From contig NZ_CP022957.1 of assembly GCF_002269385.1 (NCBI RefSeq), positions 3,215,001 to 3,279,000 on the forward strand: a DNA stretch of 64,000 nucleotides, given 5' to 3'. The notes beneath the pieces were generated by a model. That model ran no database searches. It was not told the origin of the DNA and saw nothing but the letters and a program-made list of their open reading frames with translations. The stretch is from Maribacter cobaltidurans. GTDB taxonomy: Bacteria > Bacteroidota > Bacteroidia > Flavobacteriales > Flavobacteriaceae. Both the position numbers and the translations under genes were made by a program. Below are positions 47,333 to 55,666 of this stretch, one piece after another (position 1 is the stretch's first letter; every line of letters starts with the position of its first letter).

Positions 47333-49354
47333 TTGAAAAAAATCAATCAACATAAATCCATATTTCTGGGCATTGTTTTTACAATGTTCGGGATATTGGT
47401 ATCCAATGCCCAGTTTCTGCTACAGGCACCCAATTCCACTGATGAAAACAATTATCGCTGGTACGAGGCCTCGGATACCAACACCGTTTTGGGAACGGAT
47501 TTTTTCTACGAAGTAACTGCACCAGGTATTTATTTTGCTACCTATGATGGTACACTCTGTGGATCAAATGCCACGGGTTATTTCATTGTGACGGATTGTA
47601 ATAATCCAGATAACCAAGTAACCTTAGACATTACCAATAATGTAAGCGGCGGTGCTACGGTCACCTGGTCGCCCACGGTTAGCGGGGACCCGACACGGCC
47701 AACTGTTACTGCTACGGATGCCGTAGTAAAATATACGGCCACCGTAACCAAGGCGGGCAATGATTTTGCCTTGCCCAACTTTACCGTTGTATGTTTACCT
47801 CAGGCCGCAACCTTGGTGGATGATTTAGTTACGCTCGATGAGGATACTTCTGTAATTGTGGATATTTATGCCAATGACTCCGATTTGCCAAACCCTGGAG
47901 CTTTAACTACGACTTCACCTTCCAACGGAACGGTCACCATAGATGACAACGGTACGCCTAACAATCCCTTGGACGATATATTGACCTATATTCCCAATCC
48001 CGATTATAACGGTCCAGATAGTTTTGATTATACGGTTTGTAACAGTTTAGGGGATTGTAGCACAGCAACAGTTACATTAGATGTGTTACCGATTTTAGAT
48101 ACAAATGACGATGTAGTCGCTATTGATGAAAATCAAATCATAGCTATAGACAATTGGCATTTAAACGATAATGACCTTCCTGTTGTTGGTACGTTTAGTA
48201 TCACGCAACCGACGAATGGCTCGGCGACCGTAGATGACAACGGAACTCCAAATAATCCGGCGGACGATGTCCCGACCTATTTTCCTAATAGCGGATATAT
48301 AGGCAATGATACATTTGAATATACGGTTTGTGACGGAACAGGGAATTGCAGCACATCCTTGGTAAGTATTATTATAAGTCCAGCAGGTGCAGATTTAGAT
48401 AGCGACGATGATGGTATTGTGGATAGTTTTGAGGATTTAAATTTAGATGCTGATAATGACCCAACAACCAATCCCACCGATTCGGATGGTGATGGTTTCC
48501 CAGATTATCTGGATATTGACAGTGATAATGATGGTATACCCGATAATGTGGAAGCACAGACAACATCAGGTTATATAGCTCCAAGTGGAACTGATACTAA
48601 TGGAAATGGCGTGGATGATGCCTATGAAGGTAACGGAAATGTTGGAATATTCCCAATTGATACCGATGGTGATAGCTTACCAGATTATCTGGATGAAGAC
48701 AGCGATAATGATAATGTACCAGATAACATTGAGGCACACGACCAAGACCATGATGGTATTCCCGATTTCACTTTATTAGGGTCTGACGAGGACGGAGATG
48801 GCCTTGATGATGGCTATGAGGGTAGTAACACCAATGATATTGACGTAAACGATGAGCTGGATGATCCGTTTGTACAATTGCCCAATACGGATAGTGATCA
48901 GGAGTCTGACTATAGGGATACTGATGACGATGACGATGGTATTGAAACCATTGACGAGGACCTGAACATGGATGGAGATTATGCCAATGATGATTCTGAC
49001 GGAGACGGTACACCAAACTATTTGGATTCTGATTTGGGCGAACTATCGGAACAGATTGAAGTATTTAACGTTATTACCCCAAATGGTGATGGTGTACATG
49101 ACGTACTACGTATCGATGGCTTGGAAAATTATCCCAACAATACCATCAGGATTTATAACAGATGGGGCGTATCCGTATTTACGACTAAGGCCTATAATAC
49201 AGAAGGCAATGTTTTTGATGGAACTTCCCAAGGTAGGGTAACCATTGCGCAGGACAATAAACTTCCTGTAGGAACTTATTTCTACATTTTGGATTATGAG
49301 GAGCCCAATGGAACAATGAAACAGCTTTCAGGTTATATATATATAAATAGATAA
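47333..49354 (+). CDS. T9SS type-B sorting domain protein with Ig-like and TSP3 repeats
   Basis: 673 residues. The start is TTG, chosen because it begins a good signal peptide ([20 protein letters not shown], ending SNAQ) and no ATG precedes it in frame. Residues about 27-155 are an unrecognised domain. Two Ig/cadherin-like repeats follow (about 160-350; [34 protein letters not shown]). Thrombospondin type-3-like calcium repeats span about 355-580 ([19 protein letters not shown]). The CHU_C type-B CTD is at about 582-673 ([46 protein letters not shown]). It sits 22 nt after the giant gene and 3 nt before a PorP/SprF gene. It resembles a shorter version of the locus A protein. Confidence 0.92.
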   Translation: MKKINQHKSIFLGIVFTMFGILVSNAQFLLQAPNSTDENNYRWYEASDTNTVLGTDFFYEVTAPGIYFATYDGTLCGSNATGYFIVTDCNNPDNQVTLDITNNVSGGATVTWSPTVSGDPTRPTVTATDAVVKYTATVTKAGNDFALPNFTVVCLPQAATLVDDLVTLDEDTSVIVDIYANDSDLPNPGALTTTSPSNGTVTIDDNGTPNNPLDDILTYIPNPDYNGPDSFDYTVCNSLGDCSTATVTLDVLPILDTNDDVVAIDENQIIAIDNWHLNDNDLPVVGTFSITQPTNGSATVDDNGTPNNPADDVPTYFPNSGYIGNDTFEYTVCDGTGNCSTSLVSIIISPAGADLDSDDDGIVDSFEDLNLDADNDPTTNPTDSDGDGFPDYLDIDSDNDGIPDNVEAQTTSGYIAPSGTDTNGNGVDDAYEGNGNVGIFPIDTDGDSLPDYLDEDSDNDNVPDNIEAHDQDHDGIPDFTLLGSDEDGDGLDDGYEGSNTNDIDVNDELDDPFVQLPNTDSDQESDYRDTDDDDDGIETIDEDLNMDGDYANDDSDGDGTPNYLDSDLGELSEQIEVFNVITPNGDGVHDVLRIDGLENYPNNTIRIYNRWGVSVFTTKAYNTEGNVFDGTSQGRVTIAQDNKLPVGTYFYILDYEEPNGTMKQLSGYIYINR

Positions 49355-49357
49355 GGA

Positions 49358-50320
49358 ATGTTAAACAGTAAATTATTCAAGGTAAATTTTGACTTTCCTG
49401 CAAAAGGTTTATTGGTCTTTTTATTTGTTTTTGTTGTGGCTAGTAACTCTTTATTCGCACAACAAGATGCCCAATATACCCAATATATGTACAATACAGT
49501 AAGCGTTAATCCTGGGTACGCTGGATCACGTGGCCAGATTAGCATAGCAGCATTGCACAGATCACAATGGCTGGGTTTGGAAGGAGCCCCAACGACCCAG
49601 ACCTTCAATATTCATTCACCTATAGGTTATAATGGGTTGGGAATGGGCCTGTCCATAGTCAACGATAAAATAGGACCCACTTCCGAGACTAATTTTGATG
49701 TGGATTTTTCGTATACAATAATGTTGGCTGCTGAAAGACGATTAAGCTTTGGACTCAAGGCAAGTGCCAATTTATTGGATGTGCGTTTTTCTGAATTAAA
49801 CCAATACACTACGGATCAAACCTTGCAACAGGATATTGATAACCGTTTATCTCCTAATATAGGTGCTGGTGTGTATTATCATACGGATAAATTCTATGCA
49901 GGACTATCCGTTCCTAGAATTTTGGAGACTTCCCATTTCCAAGAATCATCCCTTTCAACGGCAAAGGAGCAAATGAATTTTTATTTTATTACCGGTTATG
50001 TCTGGGACTTGAATCCGTTTTTAAAATTCAAACCTACCTTGTTAACCAAAGTGGTCCAGGGAGCGCCCCTACAGGTTGATGTTTCGGCCAATTTTATGTT
50101 CAATGAAAGATTCATTATTGGAGGGGCCTACAGATGGGATGCAGCATTCAGTGGAATGGTTGGATTTAATATCAATAGCAACTTTTTAATTGGACTGGCA
50201 TATGACCGGGAAACTACGGAATTAGGTAGTGCCGCCTTCAATGATGGTTCCTTTGAGGTCATTCTTAGATATGATTTTATCTCGACCAAGAACAACCTTA
50301 AATCACCTAGATTCTTCTAA
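49358..50320 (+). CDS. PorP/SprF family T9SS outer-membrane protein (locus B)
   Basis: A 320-residue outer-membrane barrel with a signal peptide ending NSLFAQQ. It shares with the locus A paralogue the starts QQDAQYTQYMYNTVSVNPGY and RSQWLGLEGAPTTQTFNIHS. It also shares KPTLLTKVVQGAPLQVDVSA, the end AYDRETTELGS with FNDGSFEVILRY, and a terminal SPRFF. It probably exports or anchors the preceding type-B CTD protein, and perhaps the giant protein. The gene order giant, CTD protein, PorP/SprF has 22-nt and 3-nt gaps, so a single operon is likely. Confidence 0.93.
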   Translation: MLNSKLFKVNFDFPAKGLLVFLFVFVVASNSLFAQQDAQYTQYMYNTVSVNPGYAGSRGQISIAALHRSQWLGLEGAPTTQTFNIHSPIGYNGLGMGLSIVNDKIGPTSETNFDVDFSYTIMLAAERRLSFGLKASANLLDVRFSELNQYTTDQTLQQDIDNRLSPNIGAGVYYHTDKFYAGLSVPRILETSHFQESSLSTAKEQMNFYFITGYVWDLNPFLKFKPTLLTKVVQGAPLQVDVSANFMFNERFIIGGAYRWDAAFSGMVGFNINSNFLIGLAYDRETTELGSAAFNDGSFEVILRYDFISTKNNLKSPRFF

Positions 50321-50404
50321 CCTAAGTCACTTGAAACCTACTTCTTTCTTATTTTTTTCATAAAGCCTTCGAAAAAGATAGCGCAAAGGCCTTATTTTTA
50401 CGGG

Positions 50405-50950
50405 ATGAAGGAAGAAGAAGTAATTCTTGTAGACCAAAATGACCAGCCTAGGGGAACCATGCCAAAAATGGAAGCCCATGAGAAAGCAGAGTTGCATAGA
50501 GCCTTCTCCGTTTTTGTGCTGAACAATAGAAATGAAATTATGTTGCAGCAAAGAGCTGCCCATAAATACCATTCACCCCTTTTATGGACCAATACCTGTT
50601 GTAGTCATCAAAGGGTGGGGGAATCCAATATAGAGGCAGGTAAACGCAGGCTTAAAGAAGAGATGGGTTTTGACACAGAACTAAAAGAACTGTTTTCATT
50701 TATTTATAAGGCACCTTTTGACAATGGTTTAACGGAGCACGAGTATGATCATGTTATGATTGGATACTATAATGACCAACCTAATATCAATAAACAGGAA
50801 GTAGCGGATTGGAAATGGAGGACTCCAAAAGAAGTCAAATTGGACATGGAAGAAAATCCAGAACTCTATACGGCTTGGTTCAAGATAATTTTTGAGAAAT
50901 TTTATCAGCATTTAATTGATAATCTAGTCGAAAATGAAAGTAAAGGTTAG
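50405..50950 (+). CDS. idi: Isopentenyl-diphosphate delta-isomerase (type I)
   Basis: A 181-residue Nudix-fold enzyme interconverting IPP and DMAPP for isoprenoid synthesis. The catalytic cysteine lies in LLWTNTCCSHQRVGE (near 58-72) and the catalytic glutamate in TEHEYDHVMIGY (near 114-125). The Nudix-like helix is EAGKRRLKEEMGF. A TATTTTTA box (50393-50400) lies directly before the ATG, so the message may have almost no leader. Its last 17 nt overlap the next gene. Confidence 0.95.
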   Translation: MKEEEVILVDQNDQPRGTMPKMEAHEKAELHRAFSVFVLNNRNEIMLQQRAAHKYHSPLLWTNTCCSHQRVGESNIEAGKRRLKEEMGFDTELKELFSFIYKAPFDNGLTEHEYDHVMIGYYNDQPNINKQEVADWKWRTPKEVKLDMEENPELYTAWFKIIFEKFYQHLIDNLVENESKG

Positions 50951-51341
50951 TAGAAAGGCACATTTCAATGCTGCACATCGGCTTTACAGGCCAGATTGGA
51001 AAGATTCCAAAAATTCCGAGGTTTTCGGAAAGTGCAATAATCCTAACTTTCATGGGCACAATTATGAATTGGTGGTGAGTGTTACGGGAGAAATTGATCC
51101 TGAGACGGGCTTTGTAATGGATATGAAGGTTTTAAAGGACCTGATTAAAGACAAAATCGAGGATGTCTTTGATCATAAAAATTTAAATATAGAGGTGCCG
51201 GAGTTTCAAGACCTAAATCCAACAGCAGAAAATATTGCGGTTGTCATTTGGAATAGGTTAAGGCCTAGTATCGATAAAGATAAGGAACTGGAGGTAGTAC
51301 TTTATGAAACACCTCGAAACTTTGTTACGTATTCCGGTTAG
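50934..51341 (+). CDS. 6-pyruvoyl-tetrahydropterin synthase / QueD family protein
   Basis: 135 residues. The zinc histidines are in FNAAHRLYRPDW and NPNFHGHNYELVV, and a cysteine three residues before that motif (FGKCNNPNFHGH) fits the catalytic Cys. EIDPETGFVMDMKVLKDLI and ending ETPRNFVTYSG are typical. Either CPH4 synthase (queuosine pathway) or a PTPS-like pterin enzyme is possible; no other queuosine genes are nearby. It overlaps idi by 17 nt, so the two are translationally linked although in unrelated pathways. Confidence 0.9.
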   Translation: MKVKVSRKAHFNAAHRLYRPDWKDSKNSEVFGKCNNPNFHGHNYELVVSVTGEIDPETGFVMDMKVLKDLIKDKIEDVFDHKNLNIEVPEFQDLNPTAENIAVVIWNRLRPSIDKDKELEVVLYETPRNFVTYSG

Positions 51342-51392
51342 TTCTTTTCTTCCTTTTATTACTGAAATTTACGGTCAAAAAGTAGTATTATA

Positions 51393-51425
51393 TTGCCCCA
51401 ATATTATGGATACTTAGTACGTTTG
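51393..51425 (+). promoter_or_regulatory. Candidate promoter of the manA-type gene
   Basis: TTG (51393-51395), 22-nt spacer, TACGTTTG (51418-51425). The -7 box is a full match; the spacer is at the long end of the accepted range. The gene starts 26 nt downstream. Confidence 0.45.
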
Positions 51426-51451
51426 TAATACTCTAGGATAAACCCACCAAT

Positions 51452-52420
51452 ATGAAACTGTACCCTTTAAAATTTAAGCCAATTCTTAAAGAAAGACTAT
51501 GGGGAGGAACCAAATTGAATGAAGTTTTTGGAAAACCTTGTACCAGTGAAATAACAGGGGAGAGTTGGGAACTTTCTACCGTGAAAGGCGATGTTTCCGT
51601 TATTGCCAATGGATATCTGGCGGATACGACCCTTCAAGAATTGATTGAGAAATTCCCCAATGAAATTTTAGGAAAGAGTGTGGTTCAACGATTTGGAACC
51701 GAATTTCCTATACTGATAAAATTTATCGATGCCAAGCAAGACCTTTCCATTCAACTGCACCCTAACGACCAATTGGCAAAGGAAAGACATGATTCCTTTG
51801 GTAAGACCGAGATGTGGTACATCATGGATGCTGATCCCGGTGCAGAATTGATAGTAGGCTTTAATAGGGATGTTTCTAGGGTAGAATATGAGGAGAGTTT
51901 AAAAAACGATAGCCTTTTGGAACTATTGAATTACGAAAAAGTAGTGGAAGGCGATACTTTTTTCATTAATACTGGGAAAATACATGCCATTGGTGCGGGG
52001 GTCCTCTTGGCGGAGATTCAACAAACTTCAGACGTTACCTACCGGGTTTTCGATTTTAACAGAAGGGATAAAGATGGTAATTTAAGGGAACTGCATACAG
52101 ACCTTGCACTGGACGCTATAGACTACGAAAGAAAGAATGACTTCAAAGTAGATTATTCCAAAGAAAGTAATTCTGTAAATACCATGGTAGAGTGTCCTTA
52201 TTTTAAGACAAATTATTTGAATTTAACGGAAAGTATGGTACAGGATACTCTCAACAGGGATTCATTTACCATTTTTATGTGTGTTGATGGAGAGGCGGCC
52301 ATTGAAAACGAGTTTGGCAAAGTTAATTTGAGAAGAGGTGAAACTACTTTGGTGCCTGGAATTACGGAGAAAATTACCATAAATACAAATGGGGCCAAAT
52401 TACTGGAAGTTACTATTTGA
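51452..52420 (+). CDS. manA: Mannose-6-phosphate isomerase, class I (type I phosphomannose isomerase)
   Basis: A 322-residue cupin metalloenzyme interconverting fructose-6-P and mannose-6-P. Zinc-site elements are IQLHPNDQLAKERH (near 105), KTEMWYIMDADPGAELIVGF (near 122-141) and GKIHAIGAGVLLAEIQQTSD (near 176-195). The arginine in VTYRVFDFNRRDKDG is the usual substrate contact. It is the short Bacteroidota/Firmicutes-like form. It likely feeds GDP-sugar synthesis for surface polysaccharide. A candidate promoter lies upstream. Confidence 0.93.
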   Translation: MKLYPLKFKPILKERLWGGTKLNEVFGKPCTSEITGESWELSTVKGDVSVIANGYLADTTLQELIEKFPNEILGKSVVQRFGTEFPILIKFIDAKQDLSIQLHPNDQLAKERHDSFGKTEMWYIMDADPGAELIVGFNRDVSRVEYEESLKNDSLLELLNYEKVVEGDTFFINTGKIHAIGAGVLLAEIQQTSDVTYRVFDFNRRDKDGNLRELHTDLALDAIDYERKNDFKVDYSKESNSVNTMVECPYFKTNYLNLTESMVQDTLNRDSFTIFMCVDGEAAIENEFGKVNLRRGETTLVPGITEKITINTNGAKLLEVTI

Positions 52421-52474
52421 CCAGTCTGAAATAATCAACAGTTTAATTGTATTTTTGTAAAAAATATAAAGCAT

Positions 52475-52744
52475 ATGGCTAGTATAAAAAATTTGAAAAA
52501 AGATATAAATAATGTCCTAGGGGATATTATTGAAGGAGTTTATATTGTAGAGGAAACCAATGGTGGTGGACCTTCCAAAGAAGGTACCGCGATTATAGAT
52601 GGTGCTATTGAAACCTTTGACGAACTTATTGCCAAGGTAAATGAGAACGATATTGAAAATAAAAAGGCCCATTTTAATGGCGTTAGGACCGAGTTGGAGA
52701 CCAAAGCCAATAAACTGGTCGATCAATTGAACAGTATGGTTTAA
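52475..52744 (+). CDS. Conserved small protein of unknown function
   Basis: 89 residues, not assigned to a family. It is a soluble, acidic, mostly helical protein: an N-terminal IKNLKKDINNVLGDIIEGVY, a Gly-rich turn NGGGPSKEGTA, then a long helix with charged repeats (FDELIAKVNENDIENKKAHF). No cysteine, signal peptide or membrane segment. A TATTTTTG -7 box lies at 52450-52457 and a bidirectional terminator follows, so it is a monocistronic gene. It looks like a typical short conserved flavobacterial protein, but I cannot name a function. Confidence 0.8.
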   Translation: MASIKNLKKDINNVLGDIIEGVYIVEETNGGGPSKEGTAIIDGAIETFDELIAKVNENDIENKKAHFNGVRTELETKANKLVDQLNSMV

Positions 52745-52760
52745 TAAGAACCAAACAAAT

Positions 52761-52792
52761 AAAAAAAGCATCCTTTTCAGGATGCTTTTTTT
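52761..52792. terminator. Bidirectional intrinsic terminator
   Basis: AAAAAAAGCATCC, loop TTTTCA, GGATGCTTTTTTT, a fully paired 13-bp stem with A- and T-runs on either side. It serves both the 89-residue gene and the convergent lipoprotein gene, whose last codon it touches. Confidence 0.9.
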
Positions 52793-53489
52793 ATTTGTTG
52801 TTTTCCAATAATTTTTTTAGTTGCTTTCCATATTTTGAGTTTGCCACCTCAGGGGTTAGGACGTTATAAATGGAGTCCAAATACTTGATGTTTGCATCAG
52901 GTATTTCTTTTGCCGCAATATAAGGTGCGATATAGGAATCCTTATTGTTCAGTGCAAAATTAATGGAGTATGCATAACCCCTTTTTGTATTCATGCTGCT
53001 CACACGTTCCAAAGAATCGATACTGGCTTGATCTAAAGGTTTCTCAGATTGTGAGGCTTCAAGCATTATCTCCATATTTCTTAAATTAATGGTCGAAAGC
53101 GCCTTTCTATACTCTTCCAGTTTTTCATGCGATGGTGATCCCGAAATTTTCGCTGTGGTGTCGAAAGTATTCCAATCTGTATTTATCGTGATAGTCCCTG
53201 GTTCTGCAAAAAAAGTAATACGATCATTAATATCGTTATTGTCTTTTTTATCGAGATATAGGTAAAATATTTCTGGACTTTCCACCTGTGCCGATAGACT
53301 AAAAGATCCGTCCCCGTCAATCTCTAGTGAATCCACGGTTACTAAGGCAGTATCCATTACATGTTGTAGATAAAGTGTTCCTTTTTTTAATCCTTTTACC
53401 TTTCCGGTAACCACTAAATTATCTTCCTTATCTGTTCCACAGGAAATGACTAAAAGCAAAGTTGCCAGTATATAAGCTAGTTTTTTCAT
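52791..53489 (-). CDS. DUF4369 domain lipoprotein
   Basis: A 232-residue lipoprotein with lipobox LLVISC (Cys17). The N-terminal DUF4369 domain spans about 25-125 (VVTGKVKGLKKGTLYLQHV; FFAEPGTITINTDW). In Bacteroidota this domain usually precedes a thioredoxin-like AhpC/TSA domain; here the rest is helical without a CxxC motif, so it is the stand-alone form. Function is unknown. It is the last gene before a shared terminator and has a 65-nt gap to the DUF819 gene. Confidence 0.85.
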   Translation of the reverse strand: MKKLAYILATLLLVISCGTDKEDNLVVTGKVKGLKKGTLYLQHVMDTALVTVDSLEIDGDGSFSLSAQVESPEIFYLYLDKKDNNDINDRITFFAEPGTITINTDWNTFDTTAKISGSPSHEKLEEYRKALSTINLRNMEIMLEASQSEKPLDQASIDSLERVSSMNTKRGYAYSINFALNNKDSYIAPYIAAKEIPDANIKYLDSIYNVLTPEVANSKYGKQLKKLLENNK

Positions 53490-53554
53490 TGGTTTAAATT
53501 AGGGGGCAAATATCAATAAATTTTTACAGAAAATATAGTGGGCAATTGGAAATA

Positions 53555-54829
53555 CTATAAAGTGGAGGCCACCTCCATAAGATAAGCACATAACAGTGCC
53601 CCTGCTGTGCCTACTACATAACCCAAAACAGCCAACAAAACACCAACTGAAGTTAATGACGGGTGAAATTCCGCCGCTACCACGGGTGCGGAAGCGGCAC
53701 CACCCACATTGGCCTGGCTGCCTACCGCCAAAAAGAAGTAAGGGGCTTTTATGAGTTTGGCCACCAAGATAAGTAGCAAAGCGTGTATGCCAATCCAAAC
53801 AAAACCGATGACTATAAGCCCAGGGTTCTCAAGTACCTTTCCCAAGTCCATTTTCATACCTATGGTGGCTACTAAGATGTAAATGAACATTCCTCCAATT
53901 TTACTAGCGCCTGCACCTTCATAATTTTTGGCTTTAGTAAAGGACATGATAATTCCTGCACACGTAGATAAAACTACCATCCAAAAGAAACTTGAACCCA
54001 GAAAGGAGAGGAAACTTTTTTTATCACTTACTGCTTCAAAACTTGTTGTTAGGTAATTACTAATGTAATCGCCAAAAAAATGTGAAATGCCAACAGCGGA
54101 GAAGGCGAGACTAAGCATAATCATATAGTCCTTCAACGTAGGGACCCGTGTAATTTTTTCGGTAAACTCGGTTACTTTAACCTTAAGTGTTTCAATAGCA
54201 GATGTGTCTGCCTTTAACCATTTGTCAATCTTATTTGTTTTCCCCACACCGAGTAAAATAATGGCCATCCAAATATTCGCTACAACAATGTCTATAAGTA
54301 CCATGCCACCATATTTTTCAGGGTTGTACTTGAAAATTTCAAGCATAGCAGCTTGGTTTGCACCGCCTCCGATCCAACTACCTGCAATAGTTGCTAATCC
54401 TCTCCAAACGGCATCAAAATCATTTCCCCCAACGGTTTCGGGAGAAAAAATAGAAACCAATAAAATCGCTATGGGGCCTCCGATAATAATTCCAAAACTT
54501 CCCGTTAAAAACATAATCAAAGCTTTGGATCCCAGATTACTGATTGCTTTGAGGTCGATACTCAATGTCATTAAGACCAAAGCTGCAGGTAATAGATACC
54601 TACTTGCCATGAAATACAAATTTGATATTTCATCGGAAATCAGTCCAGAACTTGCCATTAACGCAGGTAATAGATAACACATTAGCACGGCAGGGACGAA
54701 GGAATAGAATTTTTGCCAGAAGCCACTTTTTAAACTTGAAGTGTAAAATATAAAACCAAGGGCCAGGGCCAATAGACCAAAAACAACAGTATCGTTAACA
54801 ATTAAGGGTTGGTCCATTGCGTTTTCCAT
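53555..54829 (-). CDS. DUF819 family membrane protein
   Basis: A 424-residue polytopic protein with about eleven hydrophobic segments. Family motifs are GGPIAILLVSIFSPETVGGN (near 115-135), WRGLATIAGSWIGGGANQAAM (near 141-161) and AVGSQANVGGAASAPVVAAEF (near 367-387). The last is the inverted-repeat counterpart typical of transporter folds. The substrate is unknown. It lies 32 nt after the HAD phosphatase gene and may be co-transcribed with it. Confidence 0.92.
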   Translation of the reverse strand: MENAMDQPLIVNDTVVFGLLALALGFIFYTSSLKSGFWQKFYSFVPAVLMCYLLPALMASSGLISDEISNLYFMASRYLLPAALVLMTLSIDLKAISNLGSKALIMFLTGSFGIIIGGPIAILLVSIFSPETVGGNDFDAVWRGLATIAGSWIGGGANQAAMLEIFKYNPEKYGGMVLIDIVVANIWMAIILLGVGKTNKIDKWLKADTSAIETLKVKVTEFTEKITRVPTLKDYMIMLSLAFSAVGISHFFGDYISNYLTTSFEAVSDKKSFLSFLGSSFFWMVVLSTCAGIIMSFTKAKNYEGAGASKIGGMFIYILVATIGMKMDLGKVLENPGLIVIGFVWIGIHALLLILVAKLIKAPYFFLAVGSQANVGGAASAPVVAAEFHPSLTSVGVLLAVLGYVVGTAGALLCAYLMEVASTL

Positions 54830-54861
54830 AATTAATCCTTGAGGTGGGTCTCCAAATATAC

Positions 54862-55665
54862 TTAAATATGTAAATGTTGCTCTAAGAACTGGGCAACACC
54901 GTTTTCTGTATTTCTAGAAGTTACAAAATTTGCAATTTTTTTAACCTCTTCCCTTCCATTGGATACGGCTACTCCGCATCCCACATTTTCCAACATATCC
55001 ATATCATTATAATTATCGCCAAAAGCTATTACATCTTCCAAATGTTCGCCAGATTGTAGTAATTTCTGAATGGCCGTTAATTTGGATACCGCTTTTGGAG
55101 CGATTTCTATTAGGGTATCATTGGATCGGTATACGTGTATATGGTTTTTAAATCGGTTCTCTAGTAAGGGCATTATTTCATCCGCCGTCGACCTAGTGCC
55201 CATCAGCATTACTTTATGAATCCCTAAACCTTTATGGTCCCATCCCGATAGAGTATCCTCGGTCTTTCTAAAAACAGGATTGGTTTTTGTGTATTTTATC
55301 TCTTTTTCAACTCGTTCAGATGTTTTTGGTACATGCCATTCATTGAAGGCATATAAGCCCAAATCCGTATTTCGTGGTTTACAAATTTTATAAATGTCAT
55401 TAGCAATGGTCAGGGGTATAGTTTCCGAGTGTAATTCGTTTTCCCCATGTAGAACCAATGCTCCGTTGTAACAAATAATAGGTTGGTCCAAAACATCTAA
55501 ATCCTTTTGTATATAGTACATGGCACTAGGCATCCTAGCGGATACCAAAACCACTCGGACATGTTGTTTTATTCTTTTGATTTGTGAAACCGTATACTCG
55601 GAAACATCACTTTTAGTCGAGAGCAGTGTTCCGTCCAAATCGGAACATAGCATTTTGTACATCAT
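54862..55665 (-). CDS. Cof-type HAD-IIB family hydrolase
   Basis: 267 residues. Haloacid dehalogenase motif I is CSDLDGTLLSTKSDV (nucleophile D9, acid D11), motif II is VVLVSARMP near 38-46, and motifs III and IV are KAVSKLTAIQKLL and IAFGDNYNDMDMLENVGCGV near 215-234. The type IIB cap lies between. These enzymes dephosphorylate sugar phosphates or similar small molecules, and the substrate cannot be predicted. The start directly follows the DUF5916 gene (1-nt gap). Confidence 0.92.
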   Translation of the reverse strand: MMYKMLCSDLDGTLLSTKSDVSEYTVSQIKRIKQHVRVVLVSARMPSAMYYIQKDLDVLDQPIICYNGALVLHGENELHSETIPLTIANDIYKICKPRNTDLGLYAFNEWHVPKTSERVEKEIKYTKTNPVFRKTEDTLSGWDHKGLGIHKVMLMGTRSTADEIMPLLENRFKNHIHVYRSNDTLIEIAPKAVSKLTAIQKLLQSGEHLEDVIAFGDNYNDMDMLENVGCGVAVSNGREEVKKIANFVTSRNTENGVAQFLEQHLHI

Positions 55666-55666
55666 A

